Shown one piece after another: positions 33,494-40,690 of a stretch of 57,093 bases of DNA; within the stretch, counting starts at the first letter, position 1; each line of letters begins with the position of its first letter. The notes below the pieces were generated by a model that worked only from the letters and a program-made list of their open reading frames with translations, did not search any database and had not been told where the DNA came from. A program made the translations under genes and the position numbers. Origin of the DNA: Bog-1340 sp964513515. GTDB lineage: Bacteria > Patescibacteriota > Minisyncoccia > Phycocordibacterales > GWA1-40-21. Where the stretch lies: positions 1 to 57,093 of the forward strand of contig CAZEMP010000004.1 in NCBI GenBank assembly GCA_964513515.1. The letters are read 5' to 3'.

Positions 33494-34144
33494 TTATACC
33501 AGATTTTTCTCTGCTTCGATAAACTCACCCAAGTCTCCATTTAAAATTTTATCGATATTACTCGTTTCAACGTCTGTACGATGATCTTTGATCATTTTAT
33601 ATGGATGAAAAACATAGGAACGAATCTGATTTCCCCAATCTATCGAGGTTGTTTTACTTATATGCAAACCTGCATGTCTCGCTTTATTTTCTTCTTCTCT
33701 TAGTTTATATAACTTACCCTTAAGTATCTGTATCGCTTTTTCTTTATTCTGTGACTGTGATCTTTCTCCTGTGCTTCTAACAGACAAACCAGTCGGAATA
33801 TGTACCATTCTTACAGCAGTTTCCCTTTTATTTACATTCTGACCTCCAGGACCACCCGCCTTTGATATATCGATTTTTAAATCACTTTCAGGTATTTGTA
33901 TATCTCCGTCTTTTTCTATTTTTGGTGCAACTTCAACAAGCGAAAAAGATGTTTGTCTTAAATTTTTAGAATTGAATGGAGAAAGCCTTACCAGTCTGTG
34001 TACACCGGACTCATGTTTTAACAAACCGTAAGCATTTGGGCCAACAATTTCAAGAGTAATGTTTCTGTATCCCCCATGATCATTGCTCGTCTCGTCTAGA
34101 ACTTTATAATCCCAATTATTTTTTACAAAATATTTAGAATACAT
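33494..34144 (-). CDS. prfB: Peptide chain release factor 2, C-terminal part of an interrupted gene
   Basis: A 216-codon frame from the internal ATG at 34144. It holds the RF2 codon-recognition tripeptide SPF (RLVRLSPFNSKNLRQTSF), the peptidyl-hydrolase motif GGQ (GGPGGQNVNKRETAVRM) and the usual tail. It continues in the same frame as the 63-codon piece at 34175-34366, separated only by two TAA codons and the peptide DFSRILFE. AGGA at 34155-34158 could act as a ribosome-binding site for a separate start at 34144, but that product would lack domain 1. Whether it is made by read-through, reinitiation or not at all cannot be told. Confidence 0.85.
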   Translation of the reverse strand: MYSKYFVKNNWDYKVLDETSNDHGGYRNITLEIVGPNAYGLLKHESGVHRLVRLSPFNSKNLRQTSFSLVEVAPKIEKDGDIQIPESDLKIDISKAGGPGGQNVNKRETAVRMVHIPTGLSVRSTGERSQSQNKEKAIQILKGKLYKLREEENKARHAGLHISKTTSIDWGNQIRSYVFHPYKMIKDHRTDVETSNIDKILNGDLGEFIEAEKNLV

Positions 34145-34168
34145 TTCAAAAAGTATCCTGGAAAAATC

Positions 34169-34177
34169 TTAAGCTTA
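34169..34177 (-). other. Two in-frame TAA codons inside prfB
   Basis: Minus-strand codons GGT GCT TAA GCT TAA GAT: TAA at 34175-34177 and at 34169-34171. The flanking residues align with the normal GG-x-E-A-E-DFS region of RF2, so both TAA replace GAA (Glu). The site lies inside the 12-nt palindrome CTTAAGCTTAAG. It is not the classical CTT-TGA-C +1 frameshift site, since the frame is the same on both sides. Confidence 0.85.
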
Positions 34178-34366
34178 AGCACCTACAGCCCCAGAAAAAC
34201 TCGTCATAATAGCATGACCTTTATTATATTTATCTTTTCCACTTATCTCTGACTTCAAAAAATTAACTTCTTTTAATATTGCTTGGGCTTTAGCTTTATC
34301 ATTCCAAAAGTTGGGAGACATCATCTCCTCTTCTAGTTTTTTTAATTTGTTCTGCATATCTTCCAT
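34175..34366 (-). CDS. prfB: Peptide chain release factor 2, N-terminal part of an interrupted gene
   Basis: 63 codons giving the RF2 domain 1 start (MEDMQNKLKKLEEEMMSPNFW, NDKAKAQAILKEVNFLKSEIS, GHAIMTSFSGAVGA) and then TAA. The short form, beginning at the position just after the classical E. coli frameshift site, is usual for Parcubacteria-type RF2. The ATG lies directly against the 3' end of tRNA-Thr(CGU). With the part at 33494-34144 the total would be about 290 codons. Confidence 0.8.
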   Translation of the reverse strand: MEDMQNKLKKLEEEMMSPNFWNDKAKAQAILKEVNFLKSEISGKDKYNKGHAIMTSFSGAVGA

Positions 34367-34367
34367 G

Positions 34368-34440
34368 AGCCACCCCCGAGGATCGAACTCGGGACCCTTT
34401 CATTACGAATGAAATGCTCTACCAACTGAGCTAGGGTGGC
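34368..34440 (-). tRNA. tRNA-Thr(CGU)
   Basis: A 73-nt cloverleaf with acceptor GCCACCC/GGGTGGC, anticodon stem TTTCA/TGAAA, loop TTCGTAA (anticodon CGT), and T-arm CGAGTTCGATCCTCG. Discriminator T, no CCA. It ends two bases before the prfB start codon. Confidence 0.95.
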
Positions 34441-34451
34441 TAGAACTCATG

Positions 34452-34524
<73 letters not shown>

Positions 34525-34588
34525 TTACTATACTTCAGTCAAAACTTAATAAACCTATAGAATATTAAGCGATTTCCTGCTTTTTTGC

Positions 34589-34623
34589 AAAGAAAAAACC
34601 TTCTAGAAGAAGGTTTTTTCTTT
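34589..34623 (-). terminator. Terminator upstream of the tRNA-Thr pair
   Basis: Perfect 16-bp stem (34589-34604 with 34608-34623), loop AGA. It ends the leftward transcript of the envelope genes at 34.6-37.4 kb. Confidence 0.85.
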
Positions 34624-34636
34624 GATATATAAATCG

Positions 34637-35302
34637 TTAAAAATCACCAGGTATCTGATTTCTGTTTAAACCGTAGTGGAAATATTCCATATCCTTTTTG
34701 AAAAATACTTCCGCGATCGAATATATGGAGTAAGTAATAAAGAAAGCTGCAACCACATCGATCGTATAGTGTAAATGTCCCATCAAAACAATAATTCCAA
34801 AGAAAATAGAACTTGTGAGCAATATGTAGCGCATTATTCTCTCTTTCCAAAAAACTAATGTCATAAGAAATGGAAGTCCTGTATGTGCAGAAAAGAAAAG
34901 ATCACTCCCAGAAGTAAAAGGATTTATAAGCTTAGAATCAACTATCAATGCTGTTGGAAATGGTCCGATATGAGTAAGTGTTATAAAAACAGAACGGATC
35001 AAAACAAATATAGCTATACTCTTCATTATAAAAGGAAAACGATATGTTTTTTTTATATTCATTACTGCAATAAAAATCCACATTATCCATGGTCCATAAA
35101 TAAAGATGGCGTCTACATCATATACTCGTATATTTGATAATACTATGTCAGTAACTGGGGCACTTGCAACTCTCGTGGCATAAAGACTAGCGTAGAAATT
35201 TACAAACAAAGAAACGAAAAGAAGCAAAACGGAGTATGTAAAGGACAAAAGAAAACTTTTGTCATAAAAATGTGAGAAATGCTTATTTATAACTGTTTTC
35301 AT
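34637..35302 (-). CDS. PAP2-family membrane phosphatase/transferase (PAP2_C type)
   Basis: A 221-residue protein with six predicted membrane segments. The catalytic parts are SGSDLFFSAHTGLPFLM (S/G-x-H phosphatase motif) and GHLHYTIDVVAAFFITY, the H-x-x-Y-T-x-D-V motif of the sphingomyelin-synthase-like PAP2_C group. It could dephosphorylate or transfer a lipid head group; the substrate is unknown. Two glycosyltransferases and a VTT protein precede it in one leftward run, so a part in envelope lipid or glycan handling is likely. Confidence 0.8.
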   Translation of the reverse strand: MKTVINKHFSHFYDKSFLLSFTYSVLLLFVSLFVNFYASLYATRVASAPVTDIVLSNIRVYDVDAIFIYGPWIMWIFIAVMNIKKTYRFPFIMKSIAIFVLIRSVFITLTHIGPFPTALIVDSKLINPFTSGSDLFFSAHTGLPFLMTLVFWKERIMRYILLTSSIFFGIIVLMGHLHYTIDVVAAFFITYSIYSIAEVFFKKDMEYFHYGLNRNQIPGDF

Positions 35303-35304
35303 AA

Positions 35305-36030
35305 CTATCTAAAATCCTTATATTTACTTGTAATAGGTTTGTGTAATACTACTTCAGATAAAAAATTTTGTCCATATTCTATAAACATAGTGATCAAGCC
35401 TTGATTCGTTAATCTACGGCCTGAACTATACATATAATGATTGGCTATAAATTTAACTTTTCCAAATTTACTTGCCCGTCTCGCTATATCTGTATCCTCT
35501 CCATAAAATTCAATACTTGTATCAAAACCATTCATTTTTACTAAAGTGTCTTTTCTGATAGCAAAATTTCCACCTACTGCCATATATCCAACTAACCAAT
35601 ACATAGGCACAGCCAAAATGTACCAATAGATTTTTACCAAAAATTGTTTGTATTTTGCTATATCATAATATATATAAGGTCCACTCACACAGACAACACC
35701 ATCATTTTGAAACTCTTTCAATATTCTATCTGTCCATCCTTTTGGCATTCTAGTATCAGCATCAATATATGCCAATATATCTCCTTTTGCCTCTTGATAA
35801 CCTCGTTCGCGCGCTCTTACTAAACCCTTTTTTTCTTCTCTAACAACCCTTACTCCGGCTCTCTTTAAAGCGATTTCTTTTGTGTTGTCAGTACTGGCAT
35901 TATCTACGACGATTATTTCTAAAAATCTTCCGTTTGAATCCTCAATTGCCCAATCTAAACAATCACCAAGATATTTCTCTTCGTTATACGCACACACAAT
36001 TAAACTAATTTTAAGATTATTATCTTTCAT
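35305..36030 (-). CDS. Family 2 glycosyltransferase
   Basis: About 241 residues. The GT-A fold begins ISLIVCAYNEEKYLGDCL, with the nucleotide-binding IIVVDNASTDNT, the DxD-like YIDADTRMP, and GGNFAIRKDTLVKMNGFDTSIEFYGEDTDIARRA, the acceptor-side acidic block. Two hydrophobic stretches (residues about 150-175) suggest membrane association. The ATG at 36030 is preferred, as homology starts there; a further upstream ATG at 36075 is possible. It stops two bases before the PAP2-type gene begins. Confidence 0.85.
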   Translation of the reverse strand: MKDNNLKISLIVCAYNEEKYLGDCLDWAIEDSNGRFLEIIVVDNASTDNTKEIALKRAGVRVVREEKKGLVRARERGYQEAKGDILAYIDADTRMPKGWTDRILKEFQNDGVVCVSGPYIYYDIAKYKQFLVKIYWYILAVPMYWLVGYMAVGGNFAIRKDTLVKMNGFDTSIEFYGEDTDIARRASKFGKVKFIANHYMYSSGRRLTNQGLITMFIEYGQNFLSEVVLHKPITSKYKDFR

Positions 36031-36091
36031 TTTATTTACCCCGTGTGAATTTTCACTTTGTTTAAACATTAACATAATTTAAATTTATTAA

Positions 36092-36122
36092 CCTGGATTG
36101 CTTCATTTCATTCGCAAAGACA
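36092..36122. repeat. Partial REP-like repeat
   Basis: A single arm CCTGGATTGCTTC..CGCAAAGACA related to the palindrome at 18958-19020 and to the insertion inside ligA at 42006-42041. It fills the gap between two glycosyltransferase genes. Confidence 0.55.
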
Positions 36123-36149
36123 CAATTCTTTTAAAATTCTTTACGGGGC

Positions 36150-36851
36150 TTATCTTATAACTAAATAATCTGACGATATTTTTCTTAATCTCCACATCAG
36201 TGCATCGTAATTCCATTTTATAAAAAGATTTATCCAACCTATTTTCTCAAAACGTCTCGTTGAAGTAAATACATTTTTTGTATTTAAAAAGAAAAAGTTT
36301 CCAAACTTAAGACAATCTTTAATAAATTGCAAATCTTCTGCTAGGCTTAACTTTTCATCAAATTTCACTTTGTCTCTTAACGATGATTTCATAATCTGTA
36401 TTGCAAATGATGTCTTTGTGTATTTGTGGCCAATATTATAAAACTTCATCCACATCATTGCATACCAACTTTTATTTTCCAGAGGCATAATCTCGGTAGT
36501 TCCTATGGCAAAATTTTTATCTTTATTTTTTGACAAGAATAAATCTAATTCTGTTAAAAAATTAGGTCCTACAACAGTGTCTGCATCGAGAAAAATCGTC
36601 CATTCACTTTTTTTAGAAATATTATTTAATCCAAAATTTTTAGCCTTAGATACCCCTTTAGACTCGAGATGAAATACTTTTATATTATTACCAGAAAATT
36701 TACTTGCGATTTTATAAGTCTCATCATCTGACCCATTTTCTACGATGATTACCTCAAAAGAATTTTCCGGATATATAATTCTTTTTATAATATTTAATGT
36801 TTGACTGATATATTTTGCTTCATTGTGAGCAGGAATAATTATTGAGATCAT
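36150..36851 (-). CDS. Family 2 glycosyltransferase
   Basis: A 233-residue GT2 enzyme: ISIIIPAHNEAKYISQTL, VIIVENGSDDETY, KGVSKAKNFGLN, and TIFLDADTVVGP (D-x-D). The C-terminal half is KFDEKLSLAEDLQFIKDCLKFG, with the acidic ED-x-x block. No membrane segments are evident. The donor and acceptor sugars are unknown. It lies seven bases downstream of the VTT/DedA gene. Confidence 0.85.
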   Translation of the reverse strand: MISIIIPAHNEAKYISQTLNIIKRIIYPENSFEVIIVENGSDDETYKIASKFSGNNIKVFHLESKGVSKAKNFGLNNISKKSEWTIFLDADTVVGPNFLTELDLFLSKNKDKNFAIGTTEIMPLENKSWYAMMWMKFYNIGHKYTKTSFAIQIMKSSLRDKVKFDEKLSLAEDLQFIKDCLKFGNFFFLNTKNVFTSTRRFEKIGWINLFIKWNYDALMWRLRKISSDYLVIR

Positions 36852-36858
36852 AAGTATT

Positions 36859-37449
36859 CTATATTTTTATTTTATTTTGAAGATATTTGCTGTATCTAAT
36901 AAAAGCCAGAGTAAGTATTATAAAAAATGCAACTATAAGCATTTTACCGATAATCGCATCAACCGTAAGATATAGATCACCAAAAAAGTATCCGACACTC
37001 ATAAGAAATCCTGTCCATATAAATTGTCCGATAGCATTTACTCCTATGTATTTATTAAATGGTATTTTAACTATACCCGCTGTTATAAGTGTAGCTAAAG
37101 CAAAACCAAAACCATTTGTAATTTTTGAAACAAAAATTATGGGGTGCTTATGTCTGTGAAATATTTCCTTTACTTTATCTACACTTCCCTCTTTTATATC
37201 AAAATATTTTCCAAATCTTCGAATAAATTTATGCCCGTAAAAGAAACCGACATAATACCAAAACACATCACCCAATAAATCTCCGATCATCAAAGCGGTA
37301 TATATTGGCAAAAAACCAAAATAACCAAGTTTTACAATCACTCCAAAAATCAATGAAATAAAAGGACCTTCTGCAAAAGCAAGAAATGCAATAAATATAT
37401 AGACCCAAATAGTTTGATCAATAGACAAATTAATAAGCCACTGTTCCAT
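36859..37449 (-). CDS. VTT/DedA (SNARE-associated) membrane protein
   Basis: A 196-residue protein with the DedA pattern: an N-terminal re-entrant region FIAFLAFAEGPFISLIFG, GDLLGDVFWYYVGFFYGHKFIRRFGKYF, FVSKITNGFGFALATLITAGIVKIPFNKYIGVNAIGQFIWTGF and a last membrane segment. DedA proteins act as lipid scramblases or transporters of undecaprenyl phosphate or phosphatidylethanolamine. The classical F-x-x-R-x-x-P-x-x-R motif is altered here (FVSKITNGFGF). It is first in the envelope run. Confidence 0.85.
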   Translation of the reverse strand: MEQWLINLSIDQTIWVYIFIAFLAFAEGPFISLIFGVIVKLGYFGFLPIYTALMIGDLLGDVFWYYVGFFYGHKFIRRFGKYFDIKEGSVDKVKEIFHRHKHPIIFVSKITNGFGFALATLITAGIVKIPFNKYIGVNAIGQFIWTGFLMSVGYFFGDLYLTVDAIIGKMLIVAFFIILTLAFIRYSKYLQNKIKI

Positions 37450-37471
37450 AAATAAGATTATAACTCATAGC

Positions 37472-37526
37472 TAATTAAATAAAAATAGCCACTTTCGTGG
37501 TATTTTTATTTGCGCGGCTGGCCGGA
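37472..37526 (-). repeat. Direct repeat of tRNA-Asp tail plus terminator, distal copy
   Basis: About 50 bases nearly identical to 37632-37682. Both include the terminator hairpin (ATACCAC-GAAA-GTGG) and the last 14-20 bases of tRNA-Asp. The copies are 156 bp apart and flank element A, as att repeats would. Confidence 0.75.
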
Positions 37527-37631
37527 ATTTCTCCACCTACCGTGGCGGGTACTTTTCCACCTCGCTTCGCTCGTACGGAAAAGTCTTTCGAATCCGGCAC
37601 GGAGACAAAACAGTTTGTCTCCTCATCCGCG
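37512..37631 (-). repeat. tRNA-tail element A, after tRNA-Asp
   Basis: From the tRNA on the minus strand: an inverted acceptor piece CGCGG (37627-37631), the hairpin GGAGACAAA/TTTGTCTCC, the inverted T-arm GCCGGATTCGAA (37586-37597), then AGACTTTTCC..GGAAAAGT, the mini-hairpin CCAC-GGTAG-GTGG (37533-37545), and the direct tail copy ATTCCGGCCAGCCGCG. Positions 37525-37559 are identical to 37950-37984 of element B. Confidence 0.8.
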
Positions 37632-37636
37632 TAATT

Positions 37637-37663
37637 AAAAATACCCACTTTCGTGGTATTTTT
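37637..37663 (-). terminator. Terminator after tRNA-Asp
   Basis: Minus-strand hairpin AAATACCAC-GAAA-GTGGGTATTT with T-rich end, just past the tRNA-Asp 3' end; duplicated at 37481-37506. Confidence 0.7.
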
Positions 37664-37668
37664 ATTTG

Positions 37669-37742
37669 CGCGGCTGGCCGGATTCGAACCGGTGACCTCT
37701 CCCGTGACAGGGGAGCGCTCTAACCAGCTGAGCTACAACCGC
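37669..37742 (-). tRNA. tRNA-Asp(GUC)
   Basis: A 74-nt cloverleaf with acceptor GCGGTTG/CAGCCGC (one G·U-type pair), D-arm GCTCAGCTGGTTAGAGC, loop CTGTCAC (anticodon GTC), T-arm CCGGTTCGAATCCGG, and discriminator G as usual for tRNA-Asp. No CCA. Confidence 0.95.
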
Positions 37743-37809
37743 ATACCTTAATCTGGTTAAACAAAGGAAGAATATCAGAAAAATGTTATTTCTACAATCT
37801 TTTTTGTTG

Positions 37810-37883
37810 TGTCGACGGGTGGAATCGAACCACCGACCTTAGCTTTATGAGTGCTACGCTCTAACCGTCTGAGCTACGCCGAC
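37810..37883 (-). tRNA. tRNA-Met(CAU), elongator-like
   Basis: A 74-nt cloverleaf with fully paired acceptor GTCGGCG/CGTCGAC (one wobble), D-arm GCTCAGACGGTTAGAGC, loop CTCATAA (anticodon CAT), T-arm GTGGTTCGATTCCAC and discriminator A. A paired 1:72 position marks an elongator; it could alternatively be the Ile2 tRNA with modified CAU, which sequence alone does not decide. Confidence 0.88.
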
Positions 37884-37944
37884 ATAGTTTTGCGCTTTAA
37901 AAACACAACCAATATAACATTTTTTCATACAAAAACAAATGAGA

Positions 37945-38062
37945 GGCACGAATTTCTCCACCTACCGTGGCGGGTACTTTTCCATCTCATTTCGCCACAC
38001 TCATTCGATAAGGAAAAGTCTTTCGAATCGTGACACAAGCAAATTGATTTGCTTGTTCCAAC
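37945..38062 (-). repeat. tRNA-tail element B, after tRNA-fMet
   Basis: From the tRNA on the minus strand: a degenerate inverted acceptor piece GTTGTGGTTG (about 38053-38062), the hairpin ACAAGCAAAT/ATTTGCTTGT, the inverted T-arm CACGATTCGAA, then AGACTTTTCC..GGAAAAGT, the mini-hairpin CCAC-GGTAG-GTGG, and a direct T-arm copy AATTCGTGCC. It shares 35 and 18 identical bases with element A, while its ends follow the fMet tRNA instead of the Asp tRNA. Confidence 0.8.
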
Positions 38063-38064
38063 CA

Positions 38065-38115
38065 CAACAATAAAAGGAAAAGCCGCAATTATTGCGGCTT
38101 TTCCTTTTATTGTTG
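38065..38115 (-). terminator. Long perfect terminator palindrome after tRNA-fMet
   Basis: 25-bp perfect arms with a one-base centre, A-rich then T-rich, overlapping the last bases of the tRNA gene. Confidence 0.85.
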
Positions 38116-38183
38116 CGGGGGCACGATTCGAACGTGCATATCCAGGTTATGAGCCTGACGAATTACCGTTACTCTACCCCGCT
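38113..38183 (-). tRNA. Initiator tRNA-fMet(CAU)
   Basis: A 71-nt cloverleaf with acceptor AGCGGGG against CCCCGCA, leaving A1·A72 unpaired, the initiator mark. The anticodon loop is CTCATAA and the T-arm GCACGTTCGAATCGTGC. No CCA. Confidence 0.92.
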
Positions 38184-38238
38184 AACCCCTATATTACAAC
38201 AAAAAAACGTTGCTTGCAACTATATATAGAGCGTTCCC

Positions 38239-38880
38239 CTATATTATCTCAAACTCATTAAAAACAACTTCGTATAAACTTACTATCCTTTTCGCTTCCC
38301 TTTGAGTAAGAAGAAAGTCTGAACCTTCGTGAGCAATAGCATTCCTTATCTTGTGAGCTTCCCAAGCATCGTCTAGATGTTCAAAATCACCTTTCTCTAC
38401 ATTTTTTAATTTTTCTCCAATTCCATCTCCGGATAAATTTAAACTTTCCAAAAGCTCGCCTAAAATAATATCAGCTTCAAGTATTGCAAGTTTCCATTTA
38501 CTAGCATCATCTGAATTTATATGCTCTTCAACTATTTTCCATTTTGGATTTTCTATTTTTATATTTTCAGATTGTATCTTTGATTCACCAGAAATTGGAA
38601 GGACTCTTTCCATCAATTTCTTCCTTACATCATTTTCCTTCATTAAATAATAAATAACAACAATAAAAAGGAAAATTGATAGGAAAAAGGCAAAAACAAC
38701 ATATCTTGCATATAAGTTTATAATATAAAATGGTATAGACTTTAGAAACGGTGACCAAATATCGCGATTCTTTTCAATCCAATTTAATATAAGACTTCCA
38801 AAACTTGAAAAGAAAATCAAAAAAAGCACTATCTCAACCAATGTATACGAAGGAGAGCTTGATTCTTTTTTATCTGCCAT
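38239..38880 (-). CDS. Membrane protein with HEPN-like C-terminal domain
   Basis: A 213-residue protein with two N-terminal membrane segments (about 14-34 and 60-80), then a cytoplasmic helical domain. Near the end is HKIRNAIAHEGSDF, which has the R-x4-H pattern of HEPN domains (R-N-A-I-A-H), preceded by ILEADIILGELLESLNL. HEPN proteins are often RNases in toxin and defence systems, but many are only structural. No partner toxin/antitoxin gene is adjacent. It is a hypothetical protein; the HEPN call is from the motif only. Confidence 0.7.
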   Translation of the reverse strand: MADKKESSSPSYTLVEIVLFLIFFSSFGSLILNWIEKNRDIWSPFLKSIPFYIINLYARYVVFAFFLSIFLFIVVIYYLMKENDVRKKLMERVLPISGESKIQSENIKIENPKWKIVEEHINSDDASKWKLAILEADIILGELLESLNLSGDGIGEKLKNVEKGDFEHLDDAWEAHKIRNAIAHEGSDFLLTQREAKRIVSLYEVVFNEFEII

Positions 38881-38897
38881 ACATTTATTATATCACT

Positions 38898-40328
38898 TTA
38901 ATTATTTTCACCCAAGAAATCTTTGCTAATATAAAAAAGCTTATCTTCTCTTCCATAATCAGCTATAAATTGTATTCCGATAGGCAAAGATTTATTATCC
39001 ACTTTTTTAAAACCAGAAGGAACAGATATTGCTGGAACACCTACCAAATTTATTGAAACAGTAAAAATATCCTCTAAATACATTGATAATGGATCAGATA
39101 CTTTTTCGCCAATTTTGAATGCTATTCCCGCCGTTGTTGGAGTTGCAATTATATCTACATTCTTAAAAGCTTTTTTATAATCATCTTTAATGATCTCACG
39201 AACCATATTTGCTTTATTGTAATATGCATCATAATAACCTGAGGAAAGAACGTACGTACCCAAAATAATCCTTCTTTTTACCTCCCTACCAAGACCAGAT
39301 TGTCTAGATAAAAAATAATCTTCAATACCCGTCTCACCTCTAACTCTTTTTCCATATCTCATACCATCGTATCGCGCAAGATTAGAGGAAACTTCTGCAG
39401 GAACAATAACGTAATAAACTGCTAAAGAATATTTTGAATTTGGTAATTCTATATCAACAATCTCATGACCAAGTTTTTTTAACTTATCTAAAGATTCCTC
39501 AAAATTTTTAACTACACTTTCATCTATACCGCCCATTTTTAAAAAATCTCTTGGTACACCTATTTTTAATTTTTTATTAGATAAATTCTCTTTTACATTT
39601 TCATTTGAAATAGTTGTGCTATCCATTTTATCTTGACCTTTTATAGCATTGAAAAGAATCTCTGTATCTTCTGCCGTTTTGCCGAATGGACCTATCTGAT
39701 CAAGTGAAGAACCCATAGCCATTACTCCGTATCTAGAAACTGCTCCATAAGTAGGTTTAAGCCCTATTAGTCCACAATAACTAGCTGGTTGGCGAATAGA
39801 GCCACCGGTATCTGAACCCAGTGATATTAGAGCTAAATCTGCTGCTACAGCAGCAGCAGAGCCTCCAGAAGAACCTCCAGGGACTCGGTCTTGATCATAT
39901 GGGTTTTTTGTTGGACCATAAGCAGAATTTTCTGTAGAACTACCCATGGCAAACTCGTCCATATTTGTTCTACCAATAAAAACAGCTCCCTCTTTTTTAA
40001 GTTTTTCAATAACCGTTGCATCATAGGTGGCCACGTAATTTTCCAAAATCCTAGATCCAGATGATGCTTTTTTACCTTTTATTAAAATATTATCTTTTAT
40101 TGCAATTGGGATTCCGGTGAGTAATCCAGCATTACCCTGTTTTATCATTTTATCGGCTTCTTTTGCTTGATCTAATACATCTGAATAGACTTCAAGATAA
40201 GCATGAATATTTTTATCCAAATTTTTTATTTGCTCAAGATAGGCCTTAGCCAAATCAAGAGCTGTATAATCGCCCCTTAATAGAGATTCGTGTGCTTTCC
40301 TAATTGTTAATTCTTTTAAGTTTATCAT
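38898..40328 (-). CDS. gatA: Asp/Glu-tRNA amidotransferase subunit A
   Basis: About 476 residues, amidase-signature family. The catalytic Lys is in GIPIAIKDN and the Ser-rich loop is PGGSSGGSAAAV. The nucleophile Ser lies in GSDTGGSIRQPA and the end is FTVSINLVGVPAISVPSG. GatCAB converts Glu-tRNA-Gln and Asp-tRNA-Asn to the amides. The ATG at 40328 (MINLKELTIRKAHE) fits the family; a GTG at 40340 overlapping the gatC stop would add four residues. gatB is not in the window. Confidence 0.95.
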   Translation of the reverse strand: MINLKELTIRKAHESLLRGDYTALDLAKAYLEQIKNLDKNIHAYLEVYSDVLDQAKEADKMIKQGNAGLLTGIPIAIKDNILIKGKKASSGSRILENYVATYDATVIEKLKKEGAVFIGRTNMDEFAMGSSTENSAYGPTKNPYDQDRVPGGSSGGSAAAVAADLALISLGSDTGGSIRQPASYCGLIGLKPTYGAVSRYGVMAMGSSLDQIGPFGKTAEDTEILFNAIKGQDKMDSTTISNENVKENLSNKKLKIGVPRDFLKMGGIDESVVKNFEESLDKLKKLGHEIVDIELPNSKYSLAVYYVIVPAEVSSNLARYDGMRYGKRVRGETGIEDYFLSRQSGLGREVKRRIILGTYVLSSGYYDAYYNKANMVREIIKDDYKKAFKNVDIIATPTTAGIAFKIGEKVSDPLSMYLEDIFTVSINLVGVPAISVPSGFKKVDNKSLPIGIQFIADYGREDKLFYISKDFLGENN

Positions 40329-40339
40329 TATTTTATACA

Positions 40340-40624
40340 CTAGAGTATTTTTTCTACTTTTAGATAATTGTCTTTAGAATCTGGCATATTTGCCACTATA
40401 TCACTTGTATTAAGTCCTGTTTCTGTAGGATTATCGTCACTTCTCACAACATTCCTTAATTCACCAGCTTTTTTTTCTTCAGAAACAGAAGAAGTTACCT
40501 CTTTTATTTGAGCAATATAACCCAAAATACTATCCACCTCTTGGGGAAGTTTTTTCTTTTCTTCATCTGAAAGATTTATCCTGGCAAGTTTAGCAAGTTT
40601 TTCTATATCTGTAATTTCTAACAT
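40340..40624 (-). CDS. gatC: Asp/Glu-tRNA amidotransferase subunit C
   Basis: A 94-residue GatC, the small linker of GatCAB. It starts ITDIEKLAKLARINLSDEEKKKL, continues DSILGYIAQIKEV and ends with RSDDNPTETGL and the NYLKVEKIL tail. It lies directly upstream of gatA, so the two are co-transcribed. Confidence 0.93.
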   Translation of the reverse strand: MLEITDIEKLAKLARINLSDEEKKKLPQEVDSILGYIAQIKEVTSSVSEEKKAGELRNVVRSDDNPTETGLNTSDIVANMPDSKDNYLKVEKIL

Positions 40625-40690
40625 AGAAACAATATAACATATATAAGTTGAAAGTCTAAAGTATAAAGTTTATATAAAAAATACGATATT

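Noticed and set aside
34169..34177. Classical programmed +1 frameshift in prfB
   Set aside because: The frame is the same before and after the stops, the site is TAA-GCT-TAA rather than CTT-TGA-C, and it lies about 63 codons in. Neither alternative frame gives the expected RF2 residues through the site.
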